A DNA stretch of 64,000 bases from Hordeum vulgare subsp. vulgare (lineage: Eukaryota > Streptophyta > Magnoliopsida > Poales > Poaceae): contig NC_058518.1 of the NCBI RefSeq assembly GCF_904849725.1, forward strand, positions 212,858,741 to 212,922,740, read 5' to 3'. Made by a program: the position numbers and the translations under genes. The notes under the pieces are model-generated. The model saw only the letters and a program-made list of their open reading frames with translations. It had not been told where the DNA came from and did no database searches. Shown here piece by piece: positions 32,655-44,964 of this stretch. Each line of letters opens with the position of its first letter. Positions within the stretch are counted from its first letter, which is position 1.

Positions 32655-32667
32655 TGGCGCCGTTGCT
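32655..32667 (+). other. primer binding site, tRNA-Asp type, element 3
   Basis: TGGCGCCGTTGCTCGGG begins 12 bases after the LTR end. It matches tRNA-Asp except for a TCGGG/CGGGG difference at the end. Preceded by an A-run. Confidence 0.8.
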
Positions 32668-32729
32668 CGGGAGTGAAGCGCCTTTGGTAAGGGAAAATTT
32701 ATATTACGTGTTGAAATTTATTTCTTACT

Positions 32730-33726
32730 ATGGAAAGTAATCATTTGAGGGGTTTGTTAAGGGTATCTTCACCTCGACCGGAAACACCAAGAGTTTTTCC
32801 TCAACCTACTGAACCTATTGAAAATGTTTATTATAAAATTCCTTCGGGTATGATACAGAAACTGCTAGCTAATCCTTATGCAGGAGATGGAGCAAAATAT
32901 TCCGATATGCGCCTAATCAATGTGGGTGAAGTTTGTGGATTATTTAAGTTTGTGGGTTTATCCGGAGATGAAGACAATAAGAAGGTTTTCCCTTTGTCTT
33001 TGAGGGGGAAGCATTGACATGGTATTGGCTATGTGATGATACAAGATCTTGATACTGGAATCGTTTGCAATTGGAGTTTCACCAAAAAAAATATCCTATG
33101 CATCTTGTTCATCGTGATCGGAATTTTATCTACAATTTTTGGCCTCGTGAAGGAGAAAGTATCGCTCTAGTTTGGGGGAGGCTGAAGTTAATGTTACATT
33201 CATGCGCTAATCATGAGGTCCCGAGAGAAATTTTTATTCAGAATTTTATGCTCGACATTCTCGTAATGATCAAGCCATGCTCGATACTTCTTGTTCTAGT
33301 TCTTTTATGAAGAATAATATTAAATTCAGTTGTGATCTTTTGAAAATAACTAAACGAAACTCTGATGATTTCGAACTCGACGAAGGTAAAGAGTCAGGCA
33401 TAAAACTTGAGTTTGATTGTGTTAAATTGTTTATAAATACACATGCTTCCAATTATTCTAGCACTAAATATGAATTTGACACTGAGATAGTAGCCTCATT
33501 TTGTGAAACCTTGGCTACTAATGTTGATCTCCTTAAAGAGAAATGGTTTAAATATCATCCACCTATTAAAGCAAAAGTTAAAGAACCAATTAAAGTTGAG
33601 GATGAAACTATCATTTACAATGTTGACCGAGTTGTGCCTACTGCTTATATTGAGAAACCACATTTCCCTGTTCGGAGAAAGGAACATGCTAGAGCTTCAA
33701 CCGTGGTTTACAAAAGTATGTTATAA
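32730..33726 (+). pseudogene. gag of Athila-type element 3
   Basis: ATG at 32730: SPRPETPRVFPQPTEPIENV and YSDMRLINVGEVCGLFKFVG. A frame slip follows KVFPLSLRGK at about 33015. Continuing pieces are HLVHRDRNFIYNFWPREGES (33100) and CANHEVPREIFIQNF, another slip near 33280, then MLDTSCSSSFMKNN and DDFELDEGKESGIKLEFDCV to a stop at 33724. At least two frameshifts. Confidence 0.75.
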
Positions 33727-33849
33727 CAACCAAACCCTCTGAGCATATCAAGGTAGAACCTAGTGTGGCTATGGTTAAAGATCTCTTGGTCGATAATATT
33801 TATGGGCATGTTATTTATTTCTATGATTAAGTTGCTAGAATTGCCAAAC

Positions 33850-34318
33850 CTGATACTAAAGATAAAAATAGACCCATTGTTGGCATGCCTGTCATCTCAG
33901 TCAAAATAGTATATCATTGTTTTCATGGTTTATGTGATATGGGTGCTAGTGTTAGTGCTATTCCTTTTCCCTTATATCAAGAAACTATGCATTAGATAGC
34001 ACCCGCTGAAATAGAAGACATAGATGTTACTATTGAGCTTGCTATTACAGACACCATCGCACCACTTTGGATTGTTAGAGATGTTGAAGTATTGTGTGGA
34101 AAAGCAAAATACCCTACTGATTTTCTAGTACTTGGCTCACCACAAGATGATTTTTGTCCCATAATATTTGGTAGACCCTTCTTGAAAACTATCAATTCTC
34201 AAATAGATTGCAAAAAGGAATCTGTCAATGTTAATTTTGGTGGTATGTCTCATGAGTTTAATTTCTCCATGTGCAGTAGGCAACCCATGATAAATAATTG
34301 CCTAGTAAAGATGAAGTA
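33850..34318 (+). pseudogene. protease of Athila-type element 3
   Basis: GLCDMGASVSAIPFPLYQET holds an intact D-x-G-A catalytic motif near 33940, followed by an in-frame TAG near 33994. It continues TIAPLWIVRDVEVLCGKAKY and IIFGRPFLKTINSQIDCKKE. The G-R-P-F-L segment matches GRPLL of the element A protease. The frame stops at 34317. Confidence 0.8.
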
Positions 34319-34422
34319 ATTGGTCGTGCTTCTATTGTCATTCCTCCTACAGATCCATTAGAACAATATTTTCTAGACCATGAAAATGATATGCATATGC
34401 ATGGAAAAATCAAATAGATAAA

Positions 34423-36030
34423 ATGTTCTTTGAGAAAAAGCCTATCCTTAAACTCAACTTGCATGTTGAAACTCTAGGTGGCCCTCCTCCACCCAAGGGT
34501 AATCCTATGTTTGTATTAAATCAATTACCTAACACTTTGAAATATGCTTATCTTGATGAAAATAAGATATATCTTATTATTATGAGTGCTAACCTTACAG
34601 AGCATAAAGAAGAAAGATTGTTAAAAACTTGGAGGAAGCACCAAGCTGCTAATGGGTATACTCTTGATGATCTTAAGGGCATTAGCCCCAATCTCTCTCA
34701 ACACAATATTAATATGGAATCAGATACTAAACTCGTTGTTGATCACCAACAAGGATTGAATCCCAAAATGAAAGAAGTGGTAAGGAATGAAATACTAAAG
34801 CTTTTGGAAGCAGGAATAATTAATCCCATAGCTGATAGTAGATGGGTAAGCCCCGTTCATTGTGTTCCTAAGAAAGGACGTATTACTGTTGTTCCTAATG
34901 ATAAAATTGAACTCATTCCACAAAGAATTGTAGCTGGCTATAGAATGGTAATTAATTTTAGGAAATTAAACAAAGCTACTAGAAAATATCATTATCCTTC
35001 ACCTTTCGTAGACCAAATGCTAGAAAGATTATCGAAGCACACATATTTTTTCTTTCTAGATGGTTATTCTATTTTTTATCAAATATTTGTGTCACAACCT
35101 CCTTAAGAGAAAACCACCTTTACTTGCCCTTTCGGAACCTATGCTTATAGACTTATGCCTTTTGGATTATAAAATGCACCTGCTACCTTCCAAAGATGTG
35201 TGACTGCTATATTCTCTAATTTTTGTGAAAATATTGTTGAGGTTTTCATGGATGATTTTTCTATTTACGGAACTTCTTTTGATGATTGCTTCAGAAACCT
35301 TGATCGAGTATTGCAGAGATGTGTGCAAACTAACCTTGTCTTGAATTGGGAGAAGTGTCACTTTATGGTAAATGAAGGTATTGTCTTGGGTGATAAAATT
35401 TCCAAACAAGTTATTGAGGTGGATAAGACTAAAGTTGATGCAATTGAGAAGATGTCATATCATAAAGATATTAAAGGTATGTGTAGTTTCCTTGGTCATG
35501 CTGGTTTCTGTAGGAAGTTTATTAAAGACTTCTCCAAAATTTCTAGAGCTCTTAACAATTTATTAGAGAAGGATGTTCCTTTCATTTTTGATGATGATTG
35601 TGTAGAAGCCTTTGAAACGATTAAGGACGCCTTAATTTCTCCATCTATTGTTCAACCACGTGATTGGAACTTGCCTTTTGAAATTATGTGTGATGCTAGT
35701 GATCATGTTGTTGGTGTAGTTCTAGGACAAAGAGTTCATAAGAAATTACAAGTTATCCCTTATTCTAGTAAAACACTAGAGAATGCCCACAGAAATTATT
35801 CTACCACTGAAAAAGAATTTTTAGAAGTTGTATTTTCTTGTGATAAATTTAGATCTTAAATTGTTGATTCTAAAGTAATTGTTCACACTAACCATGCTGC
35901 TATTAAATATCTTATTGAAAATAAATATGCTAAGCCTAGACTTATTAGGTTGCTTTTTTAATACAAGAATTTGATTTGCATATCACTGATAGGAAAGGAG
36001 CTGAGAACCACGTAGGTGATAACTTATCTA
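34423..36030 (+). pseudogene. reverse transcriptase and RNase H of Athila-type element 3
   Basis: RT: NPKMKEVVRNEILKLLEAGI, SRWVSPVHCVPKKG, RIVAGYRMVINFRKLNKATR, TYFFFLDGYSIFYQI, a TAA at 35104, TTFTCPFGTYAYRLMPFGL, a TAA at 35170, and the catalytic VFMDDFSIYG near 35243. Thumb: CVQTNLVLNWEKCHFMVNEG. RNase H: FEIMCDASDHVVGVVLGQ (D), YSTTEKEFLEVVFSCDKF (E), a stop at 35857, and VIVHTNHAAIKYLIENKY, where the third catalytic D is replaced by N (HTNH for the usual HTDH). Four stops and one frame change in about 1.6 kb. Confidence 0.85.
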
Positions 36031-37272
36031 GATTGGAAAATATTCTTGATGACCCACTACCAATTGATGATAGCTTCCCGGTTGAACAACTAGCCGTGGT
36101 CAATCTTTCTCATAACTCATCGTGGTTTGCTGATTATGCTAATTATATGTTTGCTAAATACATACCACCAAGTTTCACCTATCAGCAAAATAAAAAAATA
36201 TTCTTTTATTTAAGACATTACTTTTGGGATGACCCACATCTTTATAAATAGGGAGCAGATGGTATTATTAGATGTTATATACCTGAGCATCAACTGGAAC
36301 AAATCCTTCGGAAGTGTCACTGCGAGGCTTATGGAGGACACCATGCGGGAGATAGAACTGCACACAAGGTATTACAGTTTGGATATTATTGATCTACTCT
36401 TTTCAAAGCTGCTCATAAGTTTGTCCTCTCTTGTGATGAATGTCAAAGAATTGGTAATATTAGTAGACGTCAAGAAATGCCTATGAATTATTCACTTATT
36501 ATTGAACCATTTTATGTTTGGGGATTTGATTATATGGGACCTTTTCCTTCCTCTAATGGGTATACACATATTTTGGTTGATGTCGATTATGACACTAAGT
36601 GGGTAGAAGCTATTCCAACCAGTAGTGTTGATCATACAACCTCTATTGAAATGCTTAAGAAAGTTATTTTTCCACATTTTGGAGTCCCTAGATACTTAAT
36701 GACTAATGGTGGTTCACATTTTATTCATGGTGCTTTTCATAAGTTGCTTGCTAGATATGATGTTAACCATAAAATTGTATCTCCCCATCATTCTAAATCT
36801 AGTGGTAAAGTAGAATTAACCAATAGAGAAATAAAATTAATGTTGCACAACACTGTCAATAGGTCCCGAAAGAATTGGTCCATGAAATTAGATGATGCAT
36901 TGTGGGCCTACAGAACAACTTATAAAAATCATATGGGTATGTCTCCTTATGAAATGGTTTATGGAAAAGCATGTTATTTACCTTTTGAGTTAGAACATAA
37001 AGCTTATTGGGCAATTAAAGAACTCAACTATGATTTCAAATTTGGTGGTGAAAAGAGGCTATTTGATATTATCTCACGAGATGAAAGGAGAACCCGAGCT
37101 TATGAAAATGCGAAACTATTCAAAGAAAAAGTTAAAAGTTGGCATGACAAAAGAATCCAGAAGTGAGAATTCAAAGTTGGTGAATATGTTTTATTGTACA
37201 ATTCTCGTCTTAGATTTTTTGCAGTAAAACTTCTTTCGAGATGGGAGGGACCATATGTCATCGAAGAAGTTT
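36031..37272 (+). pseudogene. integrase of Athila-type element 3, truncated by CACTA
   Basis: Zinc-binding region near 36330-36460 (CEAYGGHHAGDRTA and [20 protein letters not shown]). Core: [20 protein letters not shown] with the first [21 protein letters not shown], where the second catalytic residue is N instead of [15 protein letters not shown] with the E. The frame 36477-37166 is open for 229 codons and stops at 37164. The C-terminal module SRWEGPYVIEE runs into the CACTA terminus at 37273. Confidence 0.85.
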
Positions 37273-37500
37273 CACTACCAAGATACCCACTATAAAGCAA
37301 CACATATTCTACAACGTTTTGACTATAAGTTGCAAAATTTACAAGAGATACACATATATGTATTGTAAAATATGCGTTGTAAACGTGTAGATTGTGACCA
37401 TAGTGTTCTACATAGATTGCAACAGATTTTATACGTTTGCAAATATGTGTTGCAAATTATATTTATTATAACACTCGAAATGTACATACTTAAAAAGAAA
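37273..37500. repeat. CACTA terminus and subterminal repeats
   Basis: Repeated GTTGYAAA / TTTRCAAC words in both orientations (for example TAAGTTGCAAAATTTAC near 37327, TGCGTTGTAAACG near 37374, GTGTTGCAAATTA near 37447). Such repeats bind the CACTA DNA-binding protein in known elements. Confidence 0.6.
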
Positions 37501-38156
37501 ATTAGTTATACACACCTATAGACATAAATAATGTGTTAGAAAAAATGGTGCTAAGTGTTCGAGCTGAAATCAATCACGATTCCTTTCTTTGAGATTGTTA
37601 ACGGAGGTATAGAATGGGCCACGGTACACCTTGGAAATTTAAGTTGACCTGTACACCGCATAGGTAACACGTGATGGCTTTGGAGAAAAAATAAAGCCCA
37701 ATAAGAGTCTATTCTGTTCGTCGTGCTGAAGCGAACACACATCGGTCGGTCAACGTTGTTGGTTGTGAATACATGATCCGCCGCCTTAAGCCAGCTGAGC
37801 CGCCTGCCTCGCCGTCCCTGCCCGGCCACCCGGAGCCACCGTTAGACTGCCATGTGACCCAGCCCGAAGGCTGACATGGGCGACCTACCACTGTCTGTCC
37901 CGCTTGGCGCCCGACCGTCTGTTGTTCGCGCATGAGCGCACGAGCACCACCGGCCAGGAGCGCGCCCTGCTGGCAGGACTATCAGAGTCGCTAACTCCTA
38001 GTGGCTAGTGAGCTCAGCACTCACCTCAACCGCTGATCCTCTGTTCCTCCCCACTCCCCATCGCCTACTCAACTCAGAGAGGTACCTCATCCCGGTGTCC
38101 CCTGATCTTTGAATCTCCGTGCTTTGGACGAAATTACATGAAACTTATATGCAGTA
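37501..38156 (+). other. CACTA 5' region, no ORF recognised
   Basis: A GC-rich stretch (37780-38060) follows the subterminal repeats, with a donor-like AGAGAGGTACCT near 38077. This could be a promoter and first exon of the transposon gene, but no protein similarity is visible. Confidence 0.3.
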
Positions 38157-38737
38157 AGGCCTAGTTTGGAAGTGTAATTTTTAAAAAGAATGCAATATTC
38201 CAAAAATTTGGCATTATAATGTCTTAGCAATGAATACTATACAGCTTCTAAAAACAGCAATTTTCTTAGTTCTAGTGAAACTACAGATATGTTTGGCTTG
38301 TACTGTTCTAATTACTGTAGTTTTGAGCGCTTATGCAACTGAACCTAACTTGAACTAATTACGCTTAGGTAATATCTCTTTAAAATCCTAAATTGATATT
38401 TATTATGCTTATGCAACTGAACCTAGCCTGAATAATAGGAATCAATACAACTAAACCTAATACAAAAGCGATACTGCCATGTTGTTAAATGTAGTTACAA
38501 GTTACACACCAAGCTGCATGGTAGTCCAGGACCTGATGACACGAGCTTTTTTTCCTCAGTTTGAGAAAAAATTGGCATGGGACTCTTTTCTTAGTACTAA
38601 AAAAACACTATATTAGGAGAACTACTCTTTATGAAACTAGAGTTGTTGGTATAGCCAAACACCTCACAGTATTTAAAACGACATTTTCTTCTAGAAACCA
38701 TAGTATTCTGATAATACTTTGTACCCAAACGGGGCCT
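38157..38737. repeat. candidate MITE inside the CACTA element
   Basis: Ends AGGCCTAGTTTGGAA and, as reverse complement of the right side, AGGCCCCGTTTGG: an inverted repeat of about 13 bases with two mismatches. Flanks TAA and TGA do not match perfectly. The inside is AT-rich with ACTGTAGTTTTG-type words seen in such elements. Weak. Confidence 0.35.
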
Positions 38738-38880
38738 GATATTTGTGATTTTGATGTAGTGTGCAATGAATTTAGAATGTACAAAAAATACTCTTTGGAT
38801 TTCCAAGAGAAAGTAGACAATAGTGAGCTGGTGAAGATGAATTTCTGGAGCTTGGATATAAAGATACACTAGCAGATACA

Positions 38881-39303
38881 ATGATCCGATGTCCATCTGA
38901 AGATTATGTTCATTTGATGTGGAATGGAATGCTTCAGAGGTATGACAAATGGGCATTTCGTGGTGAGTCTTCATTTGATAATAATGATGATCAATAACCA
39001 CAACATGAAACTGAAGGAATTTCTAATATACATTAAATTATTGTGGATTCAATTAGGAAAATATATGATGGTGATGTACCTATGAGTGATAGTACAATTT
39101 TTTCAAATCCAACAACAAATGGACAACGTAAAGAAGCAGAAGCATTGTACAAATTAATTCAAGATTCAGAGAATACTTTATGACCAGGATGTGAATTGTC
39201 TCAGGTTTCCTTACTTGCGCTTATGTTTAATACAAAAGGCATGAACAAATGGTTTGGTAAGTCATTTGGATATCCACTTAATATTCTCGACCTGGATATC
39301 CAA
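38881..39303 (+). pseudogene. CACTA transposase (TNP2-type) N-terminal remnant
   Basis: One frame from 38881 reads MIRCPSEDYVHLMWNGMLQR, YDKWAFRGE, EAEALYKLIQDSENTL, then PGCELSQVSLLALMFNTKGM and NKWFGKSF. The order C-P...HL...G...Y..W...GE, then ...L..PGC...S.L..L...KG.N.W..KSF, matches the N-terminal region of plant CACTA transposases. In-frame stops at 38995, 39034 and 39181; the catalytic part was not seen. The orientation agrees with the terminus at 37273. Confidence 0.55.
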
Positions 39304-42300
39304 ATGGAAAAAGATGAAGAATCGAGGCCAAGAAGATCATATCGAAGTTAGGATTACGATGAAGATGAAGACTCGAGATAATTTTGATATGGGTGTAGAA
39401 TGGAATGTTGTGGAAACAGAACCTTATCATGTCAGCAAATTCTTCAAGTTTTTGATACTGCCCACCAAAAACAAAATTGTATGAGAAGAGATATAGAGGG
39501 AGAAATCATAGATGCTCATATAGTAACAAGTGACGAAACAATACCTCAATAAAGCTTGGCTTCGAATGTGATTCTGGTATTTAGTACATTCTTAGTATCG
39601 TTGCTTCAACTTATGTCATTCTGGACATGAAACTTACTTAACTACTATATTGCTTCTGCATGCAGGTTCGATGGATAATGGAAGTCATCCGATCTGAAAA
39701 TGTGGAGCCTAGTTGAAGTGACGAATTTATTACCGTTATTTGCTAAAAAATGTTTTATCTCCAATGACTTTATAACTCGGACACGAAGATGTGTGACGGG
39801 CCTAAATTTTCAATGCTTGATGTTAAATACGTTGGAGGAGAACATTATAATAATGTGGACCTGGTTGTCTTCTTGCCAACATATCATGCGGGCATCTCTA
39901 ACTAGGAGGGGAACATGAAAATATTGTCATAAAATAGGCTTTCGCCCAGCTTTATTGATAAAATAATGATCCATACAAACTATCCACGACAGAATAATGT
40001 AGTCATAGCTTTTCTTGAGTTAGTTATAGCATGAGGAATCAGACACCACCCCTCTGGTGTGTGGGGTGGACTGTGTCGCTAGGAGTGAGGCTTACACGCG
40101 AGGCCATACAGTCTGCCCCTTGTCTTGTGTGCTTCATAAGGGCATGGACTCCTAAAACTAACATTGCATTTGTTCACGGACCGCTCCGAACACTTGTATT
40201 GGAGTCAGCCATTCAAAGCGTACTGCCATGCTCCGGATGTATTTCAAACTGAGTTTAACGAAAAATAACATATTTAATGTAAATTTAAAAAGTTGGAAGA
40301 TTTTCATTTAATCTTAGATATTTTTAACATAAATCGAACAATACTTTGTCTGGTAAATAAAAATTAAAAAATACCCTGTCCTTGACGGTGACCTCGTATG
40401 CTGGGCCACCAAGGCCAATGATGCCTACACTGTTGTGTTAGTGTCGTCATCACCCGCTTTCAGTGGTGGAAAGGCGTGGGGTGGCGGTAGGGCTTACCGA
40501 GCGCCACCTGGAGCTCGTGGATGATCATGTGTGCTTTCTCCTGCGTTGCTCGTAGTGCGGCCGTGGCCAATGCAGATGTGGGCGCATGGAGAGACGGGCG
40601 GCGGGGATTGTCGGATGCTCCAGGATTGTGATATCGCTTAAAGACCACCATTTTTCATACTTCGGCATCTCCTTGTCAAGGCGACGAAGACGACGATTTG
40701 TCATCTCCATCATTGACTTTGATCGTTGATGATCCAGGCCGTCGCGTCTAGTCATATCTCTCGGCAATTAATGTAACAGGTGCACGAACCGCGACGCGAT
40801 GCGGCCGTCTCTAGGGACAGATCACGTTTGTTCTGGGCTGGCATGAATACGACACCAAGAGTAAGGAGCGTTCCTGTGATTCAGAGTGTTGGAGAAGTTT
40901 TTGGGAGGTTCTGGGTTGTCCCGTGGCGATCCGTATGGCCGTGAATCCTCTAATTTGCAGCCATTTTGCAGGATTTCGAACAACCCGACGGGTCCACGAA
41001 CCGATGTGGTGCCATGTTGGATGGAAAATTGTGTCAGGACAAGTCGGTTTCGACACAAACTCATATGTTCACTAAAAACTGAAAACGAGTAGATTGACTT
41101 TGTAGTGAATAGTAACTTCATAAACATGGTAGCTCGCACTGCCATCATCGTCCATGCCATCGTTGTCATCCGAGTAGTCCTTCTAGAGGCTATAGGGCGT
41201 CGAGGCCCAACAGCCCTGCCCGACCACCTCCTGGAACTTATAGAGGATCCACGACACTTCCTCCTATACCATGTCGACGACCACCATAGTCAACGCCGAC
41301 CCGGGGTGGCGGAAGTGTCTCTTAGCTACCACTCCTGACATGACGCCTGCCTTGCCGCCCTCTCCTCACACAACCTGATGGCCCACGATTAGGAGTCGGT
41401 GTGGTCATGGCCACTAGTCTGGTTGAGGAGGCGGCCATGCACCTTTGCGATAGCCGACGTCACCTCACCCATGACTAACTTGTAACGCCGTCCCGTCGAT
41501 CTCGATGTAATTGTTGTGTGGTGGTGAGGGCGGCTTCAACTTGACATGACGCCCGATCTAGCCGTCGCTATTGCACTATGTGTCATGAAACACTAAATTA
41601 ATACTATGTCCACAAAAACTAATGATCTTGAACAGGATGGATGACAACTAGTGATTTTGTATGACAATTATACATATTAGTCGAAACATGGAAGCTAACA
41701 AAAAAAATGTGTTTTGGCTTTGTTTTATTATCGTTTGAGCAATAAAACTTATTTACTTCACCCATATTTTACTAAATTTATAGAAACATACCACATTAGG
41801 TTTTGGATTTGGATTAACTTTTTCCTATATGTTTGGCTCCATTTTTTATTTTCCCTACGTCATGTCCCTCCATAGTGTCTATTCTGGCAATAAAGATATT
41901 ACTATGTGCGCGCGCTTCAATTATCATGGCCCCACTTGTCATAGGAATCCTGGATGGAGGCTAACATCGGTCAAACAGATCGCGATGAGGTAACTGTGCA
42001 AATAGAATCGGAAAACCTCCCCCATATCAGGGCACGTACGGTTCCCTTCCTCGTCTCATACTGGATCCATCACTCGCAGGCGGCCGGTGGCGGAGCACCA
42101 CCACGAGGTGAGCACAGTTAGTTGCCGATTTACTCTCACACAATCCATCCTCTCTTCCTCCCTACTCTAACGAGTTGTGCTTTGAATCAATTCACATCTC
42201 GTTTGGCAAGCAAATACGGCTGGTAGATTCACCAAATCTGGCTCGTACGTGGTGGCAACAATCCCACAAGTTCATCATCTCACTGAATCGCGTTGGTCAG

Positions 42301-43301
42301 TGTCGTGCTCCTTATCCCATCTCGTTGTTGCAATTCATGCCATACGGATTGGTTCTCACATTGATTCATATGTTTGATTTACTCTTTGCAAAAGTTTACC
42401 AATGTTTATTAATGAGATAGCGAAAGTCTTATGTATTGTGCTGGGCTTACCCTTTCCAATGGATGCTATGCAAATCCTTTTGTTTGGTGTCTCTCCCTGA
42501 TTGAATTATAATTTTTCAATTCTATGTCTGCTATATATTGTAGAACATATTTGGCTATCTTAGGAAGGGGGATGGGAATTAGTGGTGAGAGTTTCATAGA
42601 GGCTACGACTTGGGAAATAGATTCTGATTGATACACTACTTGATTTGATTTTACTACCCGGGAGAATCGAGAGGGAGTTGCAGTGGCAGTGGCAATCAAA
42701 CGCTGCAAATATGAAACTAGCAAACTGTCACAACACAGAAAGGTAGTGGCAAACTTCGAGCCATTCAAACTGATCTAGCAATAAGATATGACTTAATTTT
42801 TATTGGCACAAACAAAGGGAACATGCCAACTTTACAGCACATAGAGAACAACACTTGCAATTCAACACGTGCACATGGCAGCGAGCATGGCCGAAATAAC
42901 ATTTGGCCTAACTAAATACAAAAACATTGGTCGTGTTTAACAACATTCATAAAACTAGCAGAACATGCTTATTCTTCTTGAAGTAGACTGATGATATATT
43001 GTATAGAGCCACCACAACACTTTTTAAAGAAGGCAGAACCAATTCTATTGTAGGCCTTCTCTTTTTGTGAGATGACATATATGGGTCTTCTTTTTGTAAG
43101 ATGAAATATATGCTTTAGCTATTCTACTTCAACTTTTTCTACATTGTTGTTAGTATTTTCTGAAGCCTAAAATGTTTTCTTCTTTCAACATTAAACTTGT
43201 AAGCAATCTATACAACAAAGGTGCAGTATACACACAGTAACACTATTGTTTATAAATACATCCAAAAGATTTAGCATTAGTTAATTTCACCATAAATTAA
43301 T
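39304..43301. other. about 4 kb without a recognised gene, probably CACTA interior
   Basis: Mixed composition: AT-rich to about 40360, GC-rich 40380-41580 with coding-like minus-strand frames (for example RRLRRLDKEMPKYEKWWSLS near 40690), AT-rich 41580-41900, a GC-rich stretch with a donor-like CACGAGGTGAGCAC near 42104, then AT-rich to 43301. No domain recognised. Captured host-gene fragments are possible, as CACTA elements often carry them, but nothing here proves it. Confidence 0.3.
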
Positions 43302-43508
43302 TGTAACGACTAAGATGCAGTCCTTTCCTATTTAGGGGGCAATGCCCCAAAAGGGAAAGAAGCGCATCTAAGCATTTCGCAAGTGAGATAAACATAGCAC
43401 ATACATAATTTAAGATTGAAAAATAGGGCATTCATTTACCATCTCACATAGAAAATATCAGAGTTTACATTGTACTTCCGCTACAGACTACATAACACAA
43501 GGAAAAGA

Positions 43509-43700
43509 CTATGCTATCCCGCATGCTTGCCCACGATCACGGCCACGACCTGACTCTTCTGGATAGTTCACGTATAGGCGGTCGTTCTCCTTATCGTACT
43601 GCCACGCTACCTGCGTGCCGTCTGGATCACCTGCGTCGGGCGTACCTGACCTGTTGGGGGTGTTCAAGTAATCTGTGAGCCACGGGGACTCAGCAATCGA
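43509..43700 (-). other. coding-like block 2 in the LTR of element C
   Basis: The minus frame reads SIAESPWLTDYLNTPNRSG, then TQVAWQYDKENDRLYVNYPE and ends with GRGRDRGQACGIA at TAG 43509. It matches the block at 19777-19937 in LTR B at protein level. In the 5' LTR copy (60660-60860) a one-base insertion breaks the same frame. Confidence 0.4.
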
Positions 43701-44875
43701 TGACCTTGGTATCGAAACTAGTCAAGTTATTAGGTGAGGAAGGTTCAGTGTTTAGGTTGCAGCATCCTAAGCATTTATGGTGGCTAACTTACAAAGATCA
43801 AAGTTATAGATGTGGTGGTCTACGCGAGCAGTCGAAGAGTAGGTAATCCTGAACACCTACCTACGTCAAACATAACCCCACCATGTTCTCGATCAAAGAG
43901 GGGTCTTCGAAAGAGACACTCATGGTTACGCACACAGTTGGTAGTTTTATTAGAGTTAGTTCAAGTTATCTATCACCGGATGTTAACAAATAATCCATGT
44001 TGCCACATAACTGCGGGCACGGCTTTCTGAAAGATTAAAACCTGCAGGGGTGCTCCAACTAGTCCATCACAAACGATCACGGGCCACAAAGTAATCCTCT
44101 ATCACGAATCTCGTGATCTCGTCGGATTCCTTAGAGGAAAACCTCAACACTGGGGAGAACTAAAGTCTCACCGGGATTCCTATACGCAAGATATATCGCT
44201 AAGGTAAGACAAGACTAGCAGGACCTCCCGTCGTGTCGATGACCCCTATAAGAGTCGCGTATCTCAGTCTCAGGACACGACGGATGAGCGTTGGTTACCA
44301 CGCCAAAACACCGAGTTGCCCCGGGGAGCGTAATAAGCTACTCTGGGTTGGACCAACCCTCATGAGGAGCATTGGCCCGGGTTGTTGATTAACTCCTCGG
44401 GGTAGCTATTCCTTATGCAAATTATTATTAGGTGATTACCACATTAAAACCAATGTTGGGTCCTGCCGGACAAGTCTTAACAACCCCGAACGTGTTAGGA
44501 GCGATCAGTAATGGAATCAAACACCGGTAGCCGAAACTAAGGCGACAATAATGGAACAAATCACCCGGCAAAAGGCTAGGCCTTCCGTCATTTACCAAGT
44601 ATATAGGTGCATGAATTAAATAGGAGTTTAAACATAATGATATCGAAATACTCATGTTATCACATGAGACAGCTGGTACCTGCAACTAGCAAAGCTATCA
44701 TTAGAAGTTGAGGAAACCTACTTAGCCAAACAACATTAGCTAGGAGGGGAATGTGTTTGGGTTTCATGGCAATATCAGGAGGCATTTATATCAATTGGTA
44801 GGCAGCGATCATATATCGAAGGAAACGTTATTCTAAGCATAACAAAGCTAGATACGGTATCAAGGTCACGGTCAT

Positions 44876-44964
44876 CTTGCATGTGATGTCTTCAGCTTGG
44901 AACTGCTCTTGTTCGTCCTGCACGTACTCTCCAGAATCCACGTACTCGCTCTCCGATCCCGGTG
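44876..44964 (-). other. coding-like block 1 in the LTR of element C (89 nt, acidic)
   Basis: An acceptor-like TATTTTATCTTGGGTAG precedes 89 bases ending GCAAG. The frame reads GSESEYVDSGEYVQDEQEQF and ends DITCK. It has the same length and position as 16856-16944 in LTR B and 62072-62160 in the other LTR. Confidence 0.4.

Larger units (their letters stand above)
31137..37272 (+). mobile_element. Athila-type Ty3/gypsy retrotransposon 3, cut by CACTA
   Basis: LTR end at 32643, tRNA-Asp-type primer site, gag, protease, RT, RNase H and integrase in order on the plus strand. Unlike element A it keeps pol, so it represents the autonomous type, though broken throughout. The right part (integrase end, downstream ORF, 3' LTR) is missing, because a CACTA element begins at 37273. 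The LTR start is uncertain. Confidence 0.8.
37273..43301 (+). mobile_element. CACTA (En/Spm-type) DNA transposon, left end; right end not found
   Basis: CACTACCAAGATACCC at 37273 breaks the integrase of element 3 and is the typical CACTA terminus. Subterminal repeats follow (37273-37500), and a transposase remnant lies in the same orientation at 38881-39303. No matching TAGTG terminus was found before element C begins at 43302, so C probably inserted into this element and the assignment of 39304-43301 to it is inference. The three-base duplication cannot be checked. Confidence 0.6.

Noticed and set aside
31137..37272. Host gene near the Athila 3 integrase ORF
   Set aside because: All long frames carry retroelement pol motifs in the correct order.
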